A stretch of 64,000 nt of DNA from Promicromonospora panici (GTDB lineage Bacteria; Actinomycetota; Actinomycetes; Actinomycetales; Cellulomonadaceae): assembly GCF_900608595.1 (NCBI RefSeq), contig NZ_UWYY01000009.1:62001-126000 (forward strand), written 5' to 3'. The position numbers and the translations under genes were made by a program. Positions 1 through 9,120 of this stretch are shown here, in pieces. Below the pieces are notes generated by a model that saw nothing but the letters and a program-made list of their open reading frames with translations, was not told the origin of the DNA and did not search any database. The number at the start of each line of letters is the position of its first letter. Position 1 is the stretch's first letter.

Positions 1-2430
1 GGAGGTCTGCTGCTGCCCCTGCAGTGGACGGCTGCCGCGCGGGCGTCGTCCGCTCCACCACCCGAGGTCCGGGCGGCCGGAGACCTGGCGCTCTGGTACG
101 ACGAACCGGCGGGCGACGACTGGCTCCGCGCGCTGCCGCTGGGCAACGGGCGGCTGGGCGCCATGGTCTTCGGAAACCCCGGGACCGAGCGGCTGCAGCT
201 CAACGAGGACACGATCTGGGCCGGCGGCCCGCACGACTCCGCGAACCCCAGGGCGCTGGCCGCGCTGCCTGAGGTGCGCCGGCTCGTCTTCGAGGACCGC
301 TGGGTCGAGGCCCAGGACCTCATCAACCAGAACATGCTCGGCAACCCGGTGGGGCAGCTGGCCTACCAGACCGTCGGGAACCTGCGCCTCACGGTCCCCG
401 GCACGAGCGGCGCCACCGAGTACCACCGGCAGCTCGACCTGACTACGGCCACGGCCCTGACCAGCTTCGTCGTCGGGGGCGTGCGCTACCGCCGGGAGAC
501 CTTCGTCAGCGCCCCGGACCAGGTCGTCGTCATGCGGCTGACCGCCGACGCATCCGGTTCCATCTCGTTCACCGCCGCCTTCGACAGCGCCCAGCGGACC
601 ACCACGGCCAGCCCCGACGCCACGGCGATCGCGCTGGACGGGGTCTCGAGCGACCAGGAGGGGATCCCCGGCCAGGTCAGGTTCCTGGCGTCGGCACGCG
701 CCGTCGCCGACGGCGGGAGCGTCAGCAGCGTGGACGGCCGGCTGACCGTCTCGGGTGCGGACAGCGTGCTGCTCCTCGTCTCGATCGGCAGCAGCTACGT
801 GGACCACACCGACGTCGGCGGCGACTACCAGGGGATCGCGTCGCACCACCTCGAGGCCGCCGTCGGCCGGTCGTTCGACGAGCTGCGCGGCCGGCACGTC
901 GCCGAGTACCGGGAGCTGTTCGACCGGACGACCCTGGACCTGGGGCGCACGGCAGCGGCCGACCAGCCGACCGACGTCCGGATCGCCCAGCACGGCGGCG
1001 TCGACGACCCGCAGTTCTCCGCGCTGCTGTTCCAGTTCGGCCGGTACCTGCTGATCTCGTCGTCGCGGCCGGGCACGCAGCCGGCGAACCTCCAGGGCAT
1101 CTGGAACCACGAGCTGTTCCCCGCGTGGGACTCCAAGTACACGATCAACGCCAACTTGCCCATGAACTACTGGCCCGCGGACACGACGAACCTGTCCGAG
1201 TGCTTCCAGCCGGTGTTCTCGATGATCGACGACCTCGCGATCACCGGCGCGCGCACGGCCGAGGTGCAGTACGGCGCGGGCGGCTGGGTGACGCACCACA
1301 ACACGGACGGGTGGCGGGGCACGTCGGTCGTCGACGGCGCGTTCTGGGGGATGTGGCAGACGGGCGGAGCGTGGCTCGCCACGACGATCTGGGACCACTA
1401 CCAGTTCACCGGGGACCTGGACTTCCTCCGCGAGCACTACCCGGCGATGCGGGGTGCCGCGCAGTTCTTCCTCGACACGCTCGTGGAGGAGCCGAACCTC
1501 GGCTATCTCGTCACCAACCCGTCGAACTCGCCAGAGCTCTCCCACCACACCGACGCCAGCGTCGCGGCCGGCCCGACGATGGACAACCAGATCCTCACCG
1601 ACCTGTTCACCGGATGCGCGCGGGCGAGCGAGGTCCTCGGGGTCGACGCCGACTTCCGTGCGCGGGTGCTCGCCACCAGGGAGCGGCTGGCCCCCATGAC
1701 GATCGGCTCGCGCGGCAACATCCAGGAGTGGCTCCACGACTGGGTCGAGACCGAGCGCACGCACCGCCACGTCTCGCACCTCTACGGCCTGCATCCCAGC
1801 AACCAGATCACCAGGCGTGGCACGCCCGAGCTGTTCGAGGCGGCGAAGCGGACGCTCGAGCTCCGCGGCGACGACGGCACCGGCTGGTCCCTGGCCTGGA
1901 AGATCAACTTCTGGGCTCGGCTCGAGGAGGGCGGGCGCGCCCACGACCTCATCAAGTACCTGGTCACGCCGGCCCGGCTGGCGCCCAACATGTTCGACCT
2001 CCACCCGCCGTTCCAGATCGACGGCAACTTCGGCGCCACCGGTGGGATCGCCGAGATGCTGCTGCAGAGCCATACGGGAGAGGTGCACCTGCTGCCCGCG
2101 CTGCCGCCGGCGTGGCCGAACGGCACCGTCGACGGCCTCCGGGCGCGCGGCGGCCACACCGTCGGAGCGACGTGGAGCGACGGGCAGGCCGACGAGTACC
2201 GGATCACCCCGGACCGCGACGGTACCGTCACGCTGCGCGGCAAGCTCTTCTCCGGCCGGTTCGCCGTGCTCGACACCACCCGGGGCGGGCGGGCCAGGAC
2301 CGCGCGGGCCGCCACCGACGTCATCGAGCTGACCGGTGAGGCCGGGCACACGTATCGCGCCTATGCCCTCCGGAAGCCCGCGGCGGGCGCGCCCACCGAG
2401 GTCTCGCCCGAGCAACCGGCCGCCGGCTGA
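1..2430 (+). CDS. GH95 glycoside hydrolase (alpha-L-fucosidase type), 5' end outside window
   Basis: The frame is open from base 1, so the true start lies upstream. An internal ATG at 163 falls inside the conserved N-terminal domain and is not the start. The first visible residues (GGLLLPLQW, then an Ala-rich stretch) look like the end of an export signal. The protein then shows the GH95 pattern: [13 protein letters not shown] and [14 protein letters not shown] at the N-terminal domain, [14 protein letters not shown] with the paired Asn motif, [10 protein letters not shown], and [17 protein letters not shown] in the (alpha/alpha)6 barrel. Family knowledge: inverting enzymes that remove alpha-1,2-linked L-fucose or related sugars from glycans. 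Probably secreted. The exact substrate cannot be told from sequence. A hairpin follows the stop. Confidence 0.88.
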   Translation, partial: GGLLLPLQWTAAARASSAPPPEVRAAGDLALWYDEPAGDDWLRALPLGNGRLGAMVFGNPGTERLQLNEDTIWAGGPHDSANPRALAALPEVRRLVFEDRWVEAQDLINQNMLGNPVGQLAYQTVGNLRLTVPGTSGATEYHRQLDLTTATALTSFVVGGVRYRRETFVSAPDQVVVMRLTADASGSISFTAAFDSAQRTTTASPDATAIALDGVSSDQEGIPGQVRFLASARAVADGGSVSSVDGRLTVSGADSVLLLVSIGSSYVDHTDVGGDYQGIASHHLEAAVGRSFDELRGRHVAEYRELFDRTTLDLGRTAAADQPTDVRIAQHGGVDDPQFSALLFQFGRYLLISSSRPGTQPANLQGIWNHELFPAWDSKYTINANLPMNYWPADTTNLSECFQPVFSMIDDLAITGARTAEVQYGAGGWVTHHNTDGWRGTSVVDGAFWGMWQTGGAWLATTIWDHYQFTGDLDFLREHYPAMRGAAQFFLDTLVEEPNLGYLVTNPSNSPELSHHTDASVAAGPTMDNQILTDLFTGCARASEVLGVDADFRARVLATRERLAPMTIGSRGNIQEWLHDWVETERTHRHVSHLYGLHPSNQITRRGTPELFEAAKRTLELRGDDGTGWSLAWKINFWARLEEGGRAHDLIKYLVTPARLAPNMFDLHPPFQIDGNFGATGGIAEMLLQSHTGEVHLLPALPPAWPNGTVDGLRARGGHTVGATWSDGQADEYRITPDRDGTVTLRGKLFSGRFAVLDTTRGGRARTARAATDVIELTGEAGHTYRAYALRKPAAGAPTEVSPEQPAAG

Positions 2431-2433
2431 CTC

Positions 2434-2472
2434 GCCGGCCGTGGCGATGGCCGGGACCCCGCCACGGCCGGC
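2434..2472 (+). terminator. Hairpin terminator after GH95 gene
   Basis: Twelve-base arms GCCGGCCGTGGC (2434-2445) and GCCACGGCCGGC (2461-2472) are perfectly complementary with a 15-nt loop, starting 4 bp after the GH95 stop. It may also serve the converging tRNA-Arg. There is no U-tract. Confidence 0.6.
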
Positions 2473-2489
2473 GTCGCCACGTTCCTGGG

Positions 2490-2563
2490 TGCCCCCGGCA
2501 GGATTCGAACCCGCGACCTAGTCATTAGAAGTGACCCGCTCTATCCAACTGAGCTACGGAGGC
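2490..2563 (-). tRNA. tRNA-Arg (anticodon TCT)
   Basis: Read on the minus strand, a complete cloverleaf is seen. The acceptor GCCTCCG pairs with CGGGGGC (one G-U) followed by discriminator A. The D arm is GCTCAGTTGGATAGAGC. The anticodon stem GGTCA/TGACT encloses loop CTTCTAA with anticodon TCT. The T arm contains GGTTCGAAT. CCA is not encoded. It reads AGA, a rare codon in this GC-rich genome. I found no integrase or direct repeat at its 3' end. Confidence 0.95.
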
Positions 2564-2652
2564 AAGCGAGGTGAGTTTAGCCTAGGTCGAGCTGGTCTTG
2601 ACCATGTCAATTCACGCGCCAGGCGGTCGGGTAGCGGGTTACGAGCTGGTGA

Positions 2653-3045
2653 TCAGCCGGCTGGCAGCGCCCTGCGCCGCAGGGCGAGCTCCCGCAGGCC
2701 GAGGAAGAGCGGGAACGTGAAGGCGATGGCGATCGCGAAGCTCAGCGGCACGAGGATCCAGACCCAGCGGGCCCAGCCGAGCCGGGTGCCCTCGACCAGC
2801 ATGAACAGGCACGCCGCGATCGCGACGACGATGATGTCGACCGCCGCGGAGGAGCTCGCCGGGTTGGCGAACCAGCCCTCGAGATAACCGAGGCCCTGCG
2901 GGTCGGCCATGAACGCGATGTTGAAGGCCCAGGTGCCGATCAGGCCGGCCAGCGAGAGCACCAGCCATGCGACGGCGAGGACGAGCCGGCCTCGTGCGAG
3001 AGCCGGAGCTGGAGCCGGTGCTGGCGACATTGCGGGTTCGGACAC
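2653..3045 (-). CDS. DUF2834-family small membrane protein
   Basis: 130 residues from a GTG at 3045. This start is chosen because GAGGAG (3052-3057) lies 6 nt upstream. An earlier in-frame ATG lies inside the palindromic promoter region. After a Pro-Ala-rich cytoplasmic head there are three hydrophobic segments. Between the first and second is the DUF2834-like signature GWFANPASSSAAVD, then MLVEGTRLGWARWVW, then a final helix ending FPLFLGLRELALRR. The function of this family is unknown; members are small inner-membrane proteins often described as terpene-cyclase-like transmembrane proteins. It is divergent from a MerR regulator 51 bp away and may be controlled by it. Confidence 0.7.
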   Translation of the reverse strand: MSEPAMSPAPAPAPALARGRLVLAVAWLVLSLAGLIGTWAFNIAFMADPQGLGYLEGWFANPASSSAAVDIIVVAIAACLFMLVEGTRLGWARWVWILVPLSFAIAIAFTFPLFLGLRELALRRRALPAG

Positions 3046-3072
3046 GGTGTGCTCCTCGCTATTGATACCTCC

Positions 3073-3084
3073 ACTATCGATAGT
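3073..3084. promoter_or_regulatory. Palindromic element in MerR/DUF2834 divergent promoter
   Basis: ACTATCGATAGT is a perfect 12-bp palindrome, flanked by further GATA/TATC half-sites (GATACCTCCACTATC at 3064-3078 and ACTATC at 3088-3093). It sits between the divergent DUF2834 and MerR genes, so it is a candidate operator for the MerR protein. CATACT (3085-3090) is a plausible -10 box 6 nt before the MerR ATG at 3097. With no ribosome binding site visible, that mRNA may be leaderless. Confidence 0.45.
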
Positions 3085-3096
3085 CATACTATCAGT

Positions 3097-3759
3097 ATGC
3101 GCATCTCGGAACTCAGCGAGCGGACGGGCGTCAGCACCGCCTCGATCAAGTACTACACGCGGGAGGGTCTGCTGCCCGTCGGGGAGCGGACCGGCTACAA
3201 CTCGACCGCGTACGGCGAGGCCCATGTCGCGCGGCTCCGCCTCATCCGGGCGCTCATCGACACGGGCGGCCTCACCGTCGCCGCCGCCGGCAGGGTCATC
3301 GCCGCGATCGATGACCCCGGCATCGAGCTCGACCACGTCTTCGGCATCGCCCAGCAGTCGGTCCCGCGCGAGATCACGCCCCCCTCGGCGGCGTCGGTCG
3401 AGAAGGTGCACGCGGTCATGCGGGAGCGCGGCTGGGCGACGGTCGACAAGAACCCCGGTATCCCCCTCGCCGCGAGCGTGCTCGACGACCTCGCGGTGAC
3501 CCGAACCGACCTGAGTGCGGTGCTGTCCCGCTATGCGGAGGCCATCGACATGATCGCCGAGGCGGACCTCGACGCCGTCGCGGCGAGCGGCGACCGCGAC
3601 CAGATGGCCGAGGCCGTCGTGGTCGGCATCGTCCTCGGCGACGTGCTGCTCGCCGGGCTCCGCCGCATCGCGCAGGAGTCGCACACCCATCGCCGCTACC
3701 GCGGGGGCGTCGTCCCCGGGCAGACACACGAGACGAACGAGACAGAGGAACCGACATGA
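3097..3759 (+). CDS. MerR-family transcriptional regulator
   Basis: 220 residues. The start is the ATG at 3097 because MRISELSERTGVSTASIKYY is the canonical N-terminus of the MerR winged helix-turn-helix; upstream in-frame codons lie in the promoter. The DNA-binding domain spans about residues 1-70 (EGLLPVGERTGYNSTAYGE wing, RLIRALIDTGGL). A helical C-terminal region of about 150 residues has no Cys cluster for metal sensing, so the effector is unknown. It overlaps the next gene by 4 bp (ATGA), so the two are co-expressed. It probably controls its own unit and the divergent DUF2834 gene through the palindrome at 3073-3084. Confidence 0.85.
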   Translation: MRISELSERTGVSTASIKYYTREGLLPVGERTGYNSTAYGEAHVARLRLIRALIDTGGLTVAAAGRVIAAIDDPGIELDHVFGIAQQSVPREITPPSAASVEKVHAVMRERGWATVDKNPGIPLAASVLDDLAVTRTDLSAVLSRYAEAIDMIAEADLDAVAASGDRDQMAEAVVVGIVLGDVLLAGLRRIAQESHTHRRYRGGVVPGQTHETNETEEPT

Positions 3760-4736
3760 CCTCCCCCATCGCCATCTCCACGCCGACCGTCCCGCCCACG
3801 CTCCCCCGCCCCGACCGGTGGCACCGCGCGCTCATCGGCCTCGCCGTGGTGATGGCCGTGCTCACGGTCGCGACCGGTGTGCTCGCCATCGTCGACCCTC
3901 GAGAAATCCTGGGCCAGAACGCGTGGTTCAAGCCGCTGAAGTTCGTCCTCTCGACCGCCATCTACGCCGTCACCATGGCCTGGCTGATCGGCCAGGTACG
4001 CCGGTTCCGGCGGCCGGCCGAGGTGCTCGGCACCGTCATCGCCGTGGCGCTCCTCGTCGAGATAGTCGTCATCACCGGCGCCGCCGCGGCCGGTACGACG
4101 AGCCACTTCAACATCACCACCCCGCTCAACGGCGCGCTGTGGGCCGTCATGGGTGGCTCGATCGCCGTCGTCTGGCTCGCGAGCGCGGCCGTCGGCATCA
4201 CCGTCGCCCTCAATCCCGGTCCCGACGCCGCGCGCAACCTGGCCGTCCGTGCCGGCATCACCCTGGGAATCGTCGGCATGGGACTCGCCTTCCTCATGAC
4301 CGGCCCGACAGCGGAGCAGCTCGACGACTTCCAGGGCGTCGCCGGCGCCCACGCGGTCGGCGTCGCCGACGGCGGACCCGGCCTGCCGTTCCTGGGCTGG
4401 AGCACCGAGGGCGGCGACCTGCGCATCCCGCACTTCATCGGGCTGCACGCGCTGCAGACGATCCCGCTCGGCCTCCTGGCGCTCGAGCTGCTCTCCCGCC
4501 GGGTCCCGGTGCTTCGTGTCCCCCGGGTGCGGTTCCGGCTCGTGCTCATCGGCGCTCTCGCCTTCGCGGCGATGCTCGGGATCGTCACCTGGCAGGCACT
4601 GATCGGCGAGCCGATCGTGCGGCCGTCCGCTCCGATCCTCCTCGCGGGCCTCGCGACGGCGGCGGGGGCGGTCGTGGCGGTAGGAGCGGTGCTCGCCGTC
4701 GGCGTCCGGGCCGTGCGGACCTCGGATGATCGGTAG
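3756..4736 (+). CDS. Conserved polytopic membrane protein, MerR partner
   Basis: 326 residues; the ATG overlaps the MerR stop (ATGA). About eight hydrophobic segments are visible, beginning near residues 25-46 (ALIGLAVVMAVLTVATGVLA). Polar landmarks are DPREILGQNAWFKPLKFVLS after the first helix, TTSHFNITTPLNGALWA mid-protein, and RIPHFIGLHALQTIPLGLL with two buried His. These recur in uncharacterised actinobacterial membrane proteins. I do not recognise a transport or enzyme motif. Because the MerR gene is upstream in the same unit, it is a likely regulated target of that regulator. Confidence 0.6.
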   Translation: MTSPIAISTPTVPPTLPRPDRWHRALIGLAVVMAVLTVATGVLAIVDPREILGQNAWFKPLKFVLSTAIYAVTMAWLIGQVRRFRRPAEVLGTVIAVALLVEIVVITGAAAAGTTSHFNITTPLNGALWAVMGGSIAVVWLASAAVGITVALNPGPDAARNLAVRAGITLGIVGMGLAFLMTGPTAEQLDDFQGVAGAHAVGVADGGPGLPFLGWSTEGGDLRIPHFIGLHALQTIPLGLLALELLSRRVPVLRVPRVRFRLVLIGALAFAAMLGIVTWQALIGEPIVRPSAPILLAGLATAAGAVVAVGAVLAVGVRAVRTSDDR

Positions 4737-4818
4737 GGCATCCGGGGCCACCAGCCGGCGGCGACCACCTGACCGGCCGCCGCCGGTGAATGTCAGACGT
4801 GCGACGTAGCCTTCCTGC

Positions 4819-5970
4819 ATGTCCTCCGGACCGACCGAGCTCTCCCCCGACGCCGCACGCCGGCTGCGCCTGCGCACGCAGGGGCTGGTGCTGCCCGACG
4901 ACGGTCCTGGCTCCCCTGGGGTATCGCCGGTCGAGGTGGTACGCCGAATGGTGGCCCTCCAGGGCCAGGACCTGCCGGCAGTGCTACGCGCCATCGCGAT
5001 CCGGTCTCGCCCGGGCACCACGCTGGACGACGTGCGCTCCGCGTTCGACGCCGGCGAGCTCGTACGCGGGTGGACCCAGCGCGGCACGCTCTTCGCGACC
5101 ACGCCGAGCGACCTCGCCGCACTCGTCTCGCTGACGGGCGAGCGCATGATCCGCACGGGCCGGCGGACCCGCGAGACCGAGGGCCTGGACGACGCGGTCA
5201 TCGCCCGCGCGGAGGCGGTCGCCCGGGAGGCGCTCGCGGCGCCCGAGCACGACGGCGGGATCTCGCGCGCCGCTATGCTCGACCACTGGCGCCAGGCAGG
5301 GGTGCCCGTCGAGGGCCAGCGCGGCTACCACCTGATCGCTACGCTGGCGCTCCGGCGAGTGCTGCACTGGGGACCGTTCGCGGGGGCGCAGCAGCTCATG
5401 GTCGCGACGCCGGGCTCCGGTTCCCTGGGCGTCCAGAACGAGGAGCCCGACGCGGCCCTGCGCCGCATCGCGCTGTCCTACTTCGCCAGCCGGGGGCCCG
5501 CCACCCCCGACGACCTCGCCTGGTGGCTCGGTCTGCCCAAGGTGCCGGTGCGCGCCGCGGTTGCGGCCCTCCGCGAGGCGCAACCGGAAGCCCTTACCGA
5601 GGTGGTGGTCGGCGAGCAGGCAATGCTCATCGGGCACGAGGCAGGCGGGCGCGGGCTGGACGGCGGCGGCGCGCCCAGCCTCGATCCCGAGCTCGCCAAG
5701 CCGGCCGGCGTCGTCCTCGTGCCCGGGTTCGACGAGGTCGTGCTGGGCTATCAGGACCGCGAGCTGGTCGCGGACGCCGAGGCCATGCGGACCGTCGTCC
5801 CGTTCATCAACGGAATCTTCCGCCCGGCGGTCCTCGTGGACGGGCGCCTGGTCGGGACCTGGCGTCGTGCACCGAAGCGCGGCGAGGAGCCGTTCGAGCT
5901 CGTGCCCGGAGTCCGGGCGCGCGCCCGTAAGGAGGTCGGCGCCGCGGTGGCGGCCTGGCCCCTGGGCTGA
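4819..5970 (+). CDS. Winged-helix protein of the HTH_42 / AlkZ (YcaQ)-like family
   Basis: 383 residues. The N-terminal part carries VRRMVALQGQDLPAVLRAI, containing the Q-x-Q pattern found at the active site of AlkZ/YcaQ-type DNA glycosylases, followed by a conserved TQRGTLFATTPSDL segment and a tandem winged-helix scaffold. The C-terminal domain has VLVPGFDEVVLGYQDRE and NGIFRPAVLVDGRLVGTW, typical of this fold. Members characterised so far unhook interstrand crosslinks or remove bulky alkylated bases, sometimes as self-resistance to genotoxic natural products; most actinobacterial paralogues are untested. The start is the ATG at 4819; the ribosome binding site is weak. It stands alone in its transcription unit, converging on the ABC exporter genes. 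Confidence 0.72.
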   Translation: MSSGPTELSPDAARRLRLRTQGLVLPDDGPGSPGVSPVEVVRRMVALQGQDLPAVLRAIAIRSRPGTTLDDVRSAFDAGELVRGWTQRGTLFATTPSDLAALVSLTGERMIRTGRRTRETEGLDDAVIARAEAVAREALAAPEHDGGISRAAMLDHWRQAGVPVEGQRGYHLIATLALRRVLHWGPFAGAQQLMVATPGSGSLGVQNEEPDAALRRIALSYFASRGPATPDDLAWWLGLPKVPVRAAVAALREAQPEALTEVVVGEQAMLIGHEAGGRGLDGGGAPSLDPELAKPAGVVLVPGFDEVVLGYQDRELVADAEAMRTVVPFINGIFRPAVLVDGRLVGTWRRAPKRGEEPFELVPGVRARARKEVGAAVAAWPLG

Positions 5971-6032
5971 TACCGGCCGGTCCGCGTGGGTGACGCGGCT
6001 CTACCGACCCGACGCTCAGGGGCGGCACCAAG

Positions 6033-6848
6033 TCACTGCTGGCGCCCGTACGCGCGGACCGCGAGCGGGCAGAACACGACGAAGAGGGCCGCGCACCAGA
6101 TGAGCGTGGTCGCGACGGCGTCGCCGGCCGGTGCGCCGTTGAGCAGTGCCCGGCAGGCGTCCATCACCTGGGTGACCGGGTTGATCTCGGCCCACGCCCG
6201 CAGCCAGCCCGGCAGCGTCTCGACGGGAGCCGCGAGGCTGCTGCCGAGCTGCAGCGGCAGGAAGGTGATGAAGCTGATCGCGAGCACGAACTCGGCGCTC
6301 CTGACCAGGACGCCGACGAACACCATGACCCAGCTCAGGCAGAAGCCGAACAAGATGGCCAGCCCGGCCGCGGCGACGGCGTCGGCCAGGCCGCCCTGGA
6401 TGCGGAAGCCGAGGAGCGCCCCGATGGCGAAGAGGATGGCGACCGCGAGGAGGTAGCGGACGAGGTCGGCCAGCACGGAGCCGAGCAGCGGCGCGATGCG
6501 GCTGATCGGCAGGCTGCGGAACCGGTCGGTGACTCCGTTCTTGAGGTCGAGGTTGATGCTGCTGCCGGTCGAGACCATCCCGGCCAGGCCCGCGCCCATG
6601 ACGAGGATGCCGGGGAAGAGGTACTGGAGGTAGTCGGCGGTCGAGCCGGCGACCGAGCCGCCGAAGAGGTAAGCGAACAGCACCATGAACAGGGCCGGCG
6701 TGATGACCCCGTTGACGATCGGGCCTGGGTTGCGCGTCGTCTTGGCGAGGCTGCGGCCGGCGAGCACGAGGCTGTGGCGGAACCAGGCGAGCGGCCTGGT
6801 ACGCGGCTGTTCGGTGGTGGGCAAGGTGGCGGGGGCAACGGTGGTCAT
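6033..6848 (-). CDS. ABC-2 type permease (DrrB-like)
   Basis: 271 residues. About six transmembrane helices after a cytoplasmic head (TRPLAWFRHSLVLAGRSL). The ABC-2 landmarks are present: NPGPIVNGVITPALFMVLFA, then FPGILVMGAGLAGMVSTG and the INLDLKNGVTDRFRSLPIS loop that contacts the ATPase. It forms the membrane half of an efflux pump with the ATPase at 6845-7822, with which its start overlaps by 4 bp (ATGA). The family exports hydrophobic drugs (daunorubicin type) or lipids; the substrate here is unknown. Confidence 0.85.
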   Translation of the reverse strand: MTTVAPATLPTTEQPRTRPLAWFRHSLVLAGRSLAKTTRNPGPIVNGVITPALFMVLFAYLFGGSVAGSTADYLQYLFPGILVMGAGLAGMVSTGSSINLDLKNGVTDRFRSLPISRIAPLLGSVLADLVRYLLAVAILFAIGALLGFRIQGGLADAVAAAGLAILFGFCLSWVMVFVGVLVRSAEFVLAISFITFLPLQLGSSLAAPVETLPGWLRAWAEINPVTQVMDACRALLNGAPAGDAVATTLIWCAALFVVFCPLAVRAYGRQQ

Positions 6849-7822
6849 GAGGCAGCCTTCGTCGGTTCGGGAGTGTTGTCAGCGGCAGTGGCGGGCGCCC
6901 CCGTCAGGGCGAGGAACACCTCGTCGAGACTGGGCAGCCTGAGCGACAGCTCCGAGACGCCGATGCGCTGTTCACGCAGCCGGGCCGCGATCTCGAACAG
7001 CGCCTCGTCACCGGTGACCGGCACCGCCAGCTCGTGCCGGGTGGAGCGCTCCGGGGCCCGGCCCGCGACGTCGGCCAGGATGGCGGTGGTCGCCTCGGCA
7101 TCCGCGGGATCGTTCGGCCGGACGGCGATGGTGTGCCCACCGACCTGGCTCTTGAGCTCGGCGGGGGTGCCGGAGGCGATGACCCGGCCGTGGTCGATGA
7201 CGGCGATGGCATCGGCGAGCGCGTCGGCCTCCTCGAGGTACTGGGTGGTCAGGAGGACGGTGACACCGTCAGCGCTGAGCCCGCGGATCATCTGCCACAG
7301 CTCGTCCCGCTTGCCGGGGTCCAGCCCGACCGAGGGCTCGTCGAGGAAGACCACCTCGGGACGCCCGACGAGGCTCGCCGCCAGATCGAGACGCCGCCGC
7401 ATGCCGCCGGAGTAGCCGGCCACCGGCCGCTTCGCCGCGTCCTCGAGGCCGAATCGGGCGAGCAGCTCGCCGGCGCGCCGGGCCGCCTGCGGATGCGTCA
7501 GGTCGAGCAGCCGGCCGATCATGACGAGGTTCGCCCGCCCGGTCAGCTCTTCGTCCACGCTGGCGTGCTGGCCCGACAGCGCGATCCGTCGGCGAACCTG
7601 CCCAGGCTGCCGCGTGACGTCGTACCCGGCCACGGACGCACGTCCGCCATCCGGGCGCAGCAGGGTCGCCAGAATACGGATCACCGTCGTCTTGCCCGCA
7701 CCGTTGGGCCCCAGCACGCCGAGCACCTGCCCGCGCGGGGCGGCCAGGCTGACGCCGTCGAGCGCTGTGACCTTGCCGAATGCCTTGACCAGTCCTTCTG
7801 CTTCGAACCCTTGCTCTGTCAC
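6845..7822 (-). CDS. ABC exporter ATP-binding protein (DrrA-like)
   Basis: 325 residues from a GTG at 7822 with GAAGGA a few bases upstream. Walker A GPNGAGKTT, Q-loop region, signature YSGGMRRRLDLA, Walker B VVFLDEPSVGLDP and the switch LLTTQYLEEAD are all intact. An approximately 90-residue C-terminal extension (from about 225) matches the DrrA-type regulatory tail. It energises the DrrB-like permease encoded downstream. It is divergent from a TetR gene with a perfect palindrome between them, so the pump is probably repressed by that TetR. Confidence 0.9.
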   Translation of the reverse strand: MTEQGFEAEGLVKAFGKVTALDGVSLAAPRGQVLGVLGPNGAGKTTVIRILATLLRPDGGRASVAGYDVTRQPGQVRRRIALSGQHASVDEELTGRANLVMIGRLLDLTHPQAARRAGELLARFGLEDAAKRPVAGYSGGMRRRLDLAASLVGRPEVVFLDEPSVGLDPGKRDELWQMIRGLSADGVTVLLTTQYLEEADALADAIAVIDHGRVIASGTPAELKSQVGGHTIAVRPNDPADAEATTAILADVAGRAPERSTRHELAVPVTGDEALFEIAARLREQRIGVSELSLRLPSLDEVFLALTGAPATAADNTPEPTKAAS

Positions 7823-7852
7823 CGGCAGCGTCCTTCGTCTCGTCGTTGGATT

Positions 7853-7871
7853 CAGATGATGTAATCATCTG
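7853..7871. promoter_or_regulatory. TetR operator (19-bp palindrome)
   Basis: CAGATGATGTAATCATCTG is a perfect inverted repeat: 8-bp arms, 3-bp centre. It lies in the 95-bp gap between the divergent ABC exporter and TetR genes. Size, symmetry and position are those of a TetR-family operator. TATCTT at 7883-7888 is a possible -10 for the tetR side. Confidence 0.7.
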
Positions 7872-7917
7872 GATTTTCAGAGTATCTTAACGGCGACGGT
7901 CGAGGAAGGGACGTGCG

Positions 7918-9057
7918 ATGGTTCGGCTGACCCGGGCGCAGCAGCAGGAGCGCACTCGCGCGGCAGTGCTGGCCGCAGCCCGCGAGGAGTTCGTCGAGCA
8001 GGGCTACGCGCTGGCGAAGATCGACCGGATCGCCGACCGCGCCGAGCTGACCCGCGGCGCGGTCTACTCGAACTTCGCGGGCAAGCGCGCGCTGTACCTG
8101 GCGGTGCTCGTCGAGCTGGTCGAGCAAGCCCGCGGTGCGGATGCCCCAGAACCGCCCGGCTCGCTGGCCGACGCGTTGGGCGCGTTCGCCCGGACCTGGC
8201 TGGAGCGCCTTCCCCTCGCGGGCGACACCGCATCGGGCGGCCGCCTGCAGCTGCGCTCGCTCACGGGGGTCGTCGACGACGAACGAGGCCGGGCCGTGCT
8301 GGCGCAGCTCGCCCGGCTGGAGGCCCTGGTGCTCGCGATCGGGCTGGAGCCCTACCTGCCGGATCGCGAGCGCCACCCGGACCAGGCACCCGCGCGCCAG
8401 GTGCGGTTGGCCGAGCTGGTGCTGACGCAGTTGAGCGGCTCGGGCTTTCTCGCCGAGATGGCGCCGGGATTTGGCGACCCGTTCGACCAGGCGCGCGCGT
8501 GCGAGCACCTGGCCGACCTCGATCTCGCCGACGCCTGGGCACCGTCGTACCTGCCCCATGTCGAGCCCGGCGAGCAGTGCCAGGATGCGTGGGCTCCGCC
8601 TGCGGGGCTCGTGGACCAGATCACCGGCGAACCGGTCGACCTCGGCGCCGACGGCCTGGTCACGGTGCTGGGCGCTCGGCGGCTGGCCGCCGCCGAAGAG
8701 GCCGTTCGTTCGACCCGGCCCGGCGAGCAGGCCACGGTGGTCGTCGTCACGAGCGATCCCGCCGAGACCGGGCGTCTCGTGCGGCTCCGGGTCAGCGACC
8801 TCAGCGGAGTCCTACGCCGCGTGTTCGGTCCCGGAGCCTGGCAGCACGTTCGTCTGGTGATCGACGACGGCGCGGTGGCGGCGTCGGCCCTGGGCCAGGC
8901 GGACGTCGACGACGAGACCGAGGTCGCGGTGCGCGTCCGGGGCGGCCTGATCGCCGCTCGGGCCGCCGGACGGGGTGCCGCCTACGCGGCAGCGGCAGCG
9001 GCAGGCGACGGGAAGCGGAGTCCGGTCCAGGCGCCGACGTCGGACCGCTCGAAGTAG
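7918..9057 (+). CDS. TetR-family regulator with long C-terminal extension
   Basis: 379 residues, nearly twice the usual TetR length. A ribosome binding site (GAGGAAGG) precedes the ATG. The N-terminal helix-turn-helix is clear (residues 10-60: RTRAAVLAAAREEFVEQGY, then LTRGAVYSNFAGKRALYLAV). Residues 60-200 form the usual helical ligand domain. The rest, about 180 residues, alternates short beta-rich motifs (ATVVVVTSDPAETGRLVRLR, QHVRLVIDDGAV) and ends in an Ala-rich tail. I do not recognise that part. It is divergent from the DrrAB-type exporter and probably represses it through the palindrome at 7853-7871. Confidence 0.82.
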   Translation: MVRLTRAQQQERTRAAVLAAAREEFVEQGYALAKIDRIADRAELTRGAVYSNFAGKRALYLAVLVELVEQARGADAPEPPGSLADALGAFARTWLERLPLAGDTASGGRLQLRSLTGVVDDERGRAVLAQLARLEALVLAIGLEPYLPDRERHPDQAPARQVRLAELVLTQLSGSGFLAEMAPGFGDPFDQARACEHLADLDLADAWAPSYLPHVEPGEQCQDAWAPPAGLVDQITGEPVDLGADGLVTVLGARRLAAAEEAVRSTRPGEQATVVVVTSDPAETGRLVRLRVSDLSGVLRRVFGPGAWQHVRLVIDDGAVAASALGQADVDDETEVAVRVRGGLIAARAAGRGAAYAAAAAAGDGKRSPVQAPTSDRSK

Positions 9058-9120
9058 GCGGCGCTTCCCGCATCCGCCCAGATAGGCCGCGTTCCGACCG
9101 CGGACGCGTCAAGATGGAAC

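Noticed and set aside
2490..2563. tRNA-Arg as integration site of a mobile element
   Set aside because: No integrase and no direct repeat of the tRNA 3' end in the window; flanking genes look ancestral.
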